From NCBI RefSeq assembly GCF_008039875.1, contig NZ_VRUU01000044.1, positions 1 to 41,747 of the forward strand: DNA of 41,747 nucleotides. Reading direction: 5' to 3'. The notes beneath the pieces are model-generated. The model was not told where the DNA came from. It did no database searches and saw nothing but the letters and a program-made list of their open reading frames with translations. Positions 40,375 through 41,747 of this stretch are shown piece after piece (positions within the stretch are counted from its first letter, which is position 1; every line of letters begins with the position of its first letter). A program made the position numbers and the translations under genes. The stretch is from Methylobacterium sp. WL119. Lineage in GTDB: Bacteria; Pseudomonadota; Alphaproteobacteria; Rhizobiales; Beijerinckiaceae.

Positions 40375-40767
40375 TCAAAGCTCCATGCCGCGCGCCGATA
40401 TGATCCGTCGCGTGGCTTTGACCAACATTTCGTCTGAGAACGGCTTGCGCATAAACTGTGCAGCCATCGGCAGCTGATCCTCGGTCGGCGACGCCAACCC
40501 GGATACGATGAGGATCGCGACCTCCGGCCATCGTGCCGCGACCGCTTTCGCTAACGTGAACCCGGTCAACGGCTCGCCGGCCAGATCCACGTCCGCAATC
40601 ATCGCGACAATCTCGGGTCGAGCGTCGAGATGAGCAACCGCAGCATCTACGCCTGTTGCCCCGGCCACCTCGAAGCCGGCATCACCCAGTGCCGCGACCA
40701 TCGCCATGAGCTGGACTGGCTCGTCCTCTACGACCAACACGGCTGCTCGCGCCTTAGACTCTACCAT
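40375..40767 (-). CDS. stand-alone response regulator receiver protein
   Basis: 130 residues forming one receiver domain and nothing else. The acidic pair is in VLVVEDEPVQL (E14, D15), the phosphate-accepting Asp in MIADVDLAG (D59), the conserved Ser in ILIVSGLAS and the Lys in FMRKPF (K108). No output domain, so it acts by protein contacts (CheY/DivK-like or a phosphate sink). No partner kinase is encoded in the window. It is convergent with the short mucR-like gene. Confidence 0.93.
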   Translation of the reverse strand: MVESKARAAVLVVEDEPVQLMAMVAALGDAGFEVAGATGVDAAVAHLDARPEIVAMIADVDLAGEPLTGFTLAKAVAARWPEVAILIVSGLASPTEDQLPMAAQFMRKPFSDEMLVKATRRIISARGMEL

Positions 40768-40867
40768 GGGCTGCGTTCCCGTGCTCCAATTCTCAGGAAC
40801 GCAACTGACGCGGATCTCGCCTCACCTGCCAGGTTCACGACTTTGAGTCGCGAACCTACTCCGTGCC

Positions 40868-41092
40868 TCAACCTGCCCCATAGCCGCCCTTCGAGTTGCT
40901 CGAGCTAGTGGACGGCGGCTTGCCGTCGTAACCGCCGCTCTCAGGCGTGCGGTCTGGCTTTGGATCGGGCAACCCGGGCGAGGTTGGTCCCGCGCTCTCA
41001 GCCAGGGGCGGCGGCGCCTTTGAGGGATCGAACGGATGACCGGGCGGCTGAGCGCCGATGGCCTCCGTCTTGGTCGCTGTGTCGTCACTCAT
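40868..41092 (-). CDS. small proline/serine-rich hypothetical protein
   Basis: 74 residues from ATG 41092, with GAGGG upstream; the frame is open further upstream but composition changes there. MSDDTATKTEAIGAQPPGHP leads into a Pro/Ser/Gly-rich, presumably disordered sequence (DPSKAPPPLAES, GLPDPKPDRTPESGGY) that ends SSSNSKGGYGAG. No known domain, no signal peptide or membrane segment. Such short disordered proteins occur in methylobacteria; function unknown. Confidence 0.6.
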   Translation of the reverse strand: MSDDTATKTEAIGAQPPGHPFDPSKAPPPLAESAGPTSPGLPDPKPDRTPESGGYDGKPPSTSSSNSKGGYGAG

Positions 41093-41580
41093 AATGCCCT
41101 CGCTCGTGTCCTGTCTGAAGGCGCGCAGGCCACAGGAGTTCCGGCGGTGTGGCAGATCTCTGCGACCAATCGCACCTCTACTTCCACAGCTCCCCCTCTT
41201 CACCTCTGAAAAGGACGGCGAACGGTGGGACGCTCGCGTCGGGTGTCGGGCGCCCGGCGCTGCGACCTCGGTCGGCAGCTCGCGGCGCAGCCGGCAGCCG
41301 CGAAGATCGCGAGCGCGGGACGTCGGACCCGCATCTACCTCGCGACCGCACACGGGAACCTCCGGAGAACGCCCGCCTCCCACCGTCGGCGCGATCCGGC
41401 CGACGCGGCACGGTCCCCGCGTTTCGAGGTTCTCGACCCCGATCGGTCGCGAGCGGACCCGGCCTGTGATCGGCGATCAACCTGCGCGGAAGATCTCCAC
41501 GCAAGACCTGCGCGGACGACCTGCGCGGACGACCCGCACCGTGACGGTCGCCCGCGCGGGTCGCGCGGTGATGGCCCCGT
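41093..41580. other. gap without a convincing gene; short tandem repeat
   Basis: About 490 nt. Open frames on both strands have no recognisable protein. A 13-nt tandem repeat GACCTGCGCGGAC occurs at 41505-41517 and 41518-41530, with a degenerate copy near 41479. No terminator with a T-run is seen for the gene ending at 41581. Confidence 0.45.
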
Positions 41581-41747
41581 TCAGGCCTTGGTCGTCAGGG
41601 CGGTCTTGGGCATGAGCATATGGACGCCCTTGTTGCCGTCGACCGTCTGGGTGATGCGCAGGTTTCCGGCGAGCGAGCACAGCATGTAGGCCTGGTTGCG
41701 GGTCAGCCCGGTGCGGGCGCAGACGTGGCGCACCATCTCGCGCACCG
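41581..41747 (-). CDS. acetamidase/formamidase, C-terminal end (partial)
   Basis: The minus-strand frame enters from the right edge and stops with TGA at 41581-41583. About 55 residues are visible: VREMVRHVCARTGLTRNQAY, MLCSLAGNLRITQTVDGNKG and VHMLMPKTALTTKA. The CSLAG.LRITQ.VDG...GVH..MPK pattern is the C-terminal end of the FmdA/AmdA acetamidase/formamidase family, which releases ammonia from formamide or short amides. The rest of the gene lies outside the window, so completeness cannot be judged. Confidence 0.75.
   Translation of the reverse strand, partial: VREMVRHVCARTGLTRNQAYMLCSLAGNLRITQTVDGNKGVHMLMPKTALTTKA

Noticed and set aside
41505..41530. CRISPR-like repeat
   Set aside because: Only two adjacent 13-nt copies with no spacers.

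Overview
The window looks like part of a Methylobacterium/Methylorubrum-type alphaproteobacterial genome (order Hyphomicrobiales). The reasons are the very high GC content, MucR-family regulators, a DUF6894-like protein, bacterial NHEJ genes (ligD/ku) and an alphaproteobacterial SOS box (GTTC-N7-GTTC). This placement comes from gene content read by eye, not from a database search.

Layout. 1-5.5 kb is a worn region: the 3' end of a chemotaxis receptor, a chimeric scar joining an MHYT-type membrane gene to the C-terminal half of an FAD oxidoreductase, an intact divergent SDR/LysR pair, a class II aldolase tail and an M20 peptidase with two compensating frameshifts. 5.5-16.9 kb is a catabolic unit of tightly coupled genes. 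A divergent MarR regulator faces a cyclic amidohydrolase, the three subunits of a molybdenum hydroxylase (the 2Fe-2S subunit is fused to a CoxG/SRPBCC domain), a complete branched-chain-amino-acid-type ABC transporter (binding protein, two permeases, two ATPases) and a Rieske ferredoxin. Most genes overlap the next by 4-8 nt. The set fits uptake, ring hydroxylation and ring opening of an unidentified N-heterocyclic or amide compound. 17.3-21.6 kb holds a quinone-oxidoreductase-like dehydrogenase, an IS3 remnant joined to a flagellin tail, and a GAF-PAS-PAS-GGDEF-EAL protein.

22.4-37.1 kb is a DNA-repair island: LigD and Ku (divergent), a DHH/RecJ-like phosphoesterase overlapping a UvsE-type UV endonuclease, and a five-gene umuDC operon behind an exact LexA-type box. 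Inside it, between two same-direction copies of the umuC 3' end (186 nt each, exactly 6154 nt apart), lies the most unusual part of the window. This is a set of five small coiled-coil proteins and one 514-residue, crescentin-like coiled-coil protein. All five small proteins end in the same WL-x-[RK]-[VL] type signature. Four of them also share a K-V-[LV] patch and a [DE]-W segment before the coil. Two form a two-gene operon (33350-34377). The other three flank or follow the large filament-like gene. I know of no described system that matches this arrangement.

37.2-41.7 kb contains small unknown proteins, an unannotated 26-residue membrane microprotein, two MucR-like regulators that lack the zinc-binding cysteines, a secreted glycine-rich protein with a textbook terminator, a stand-alone receiver protein, a proline-rich small protein and the 3' end of a formamidase/acetamidase gene running off the right edge.

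No tRNA, rRNA or CRISPR array was seen. All calls are by eye; family assignments rest on motifs and overall pattern.
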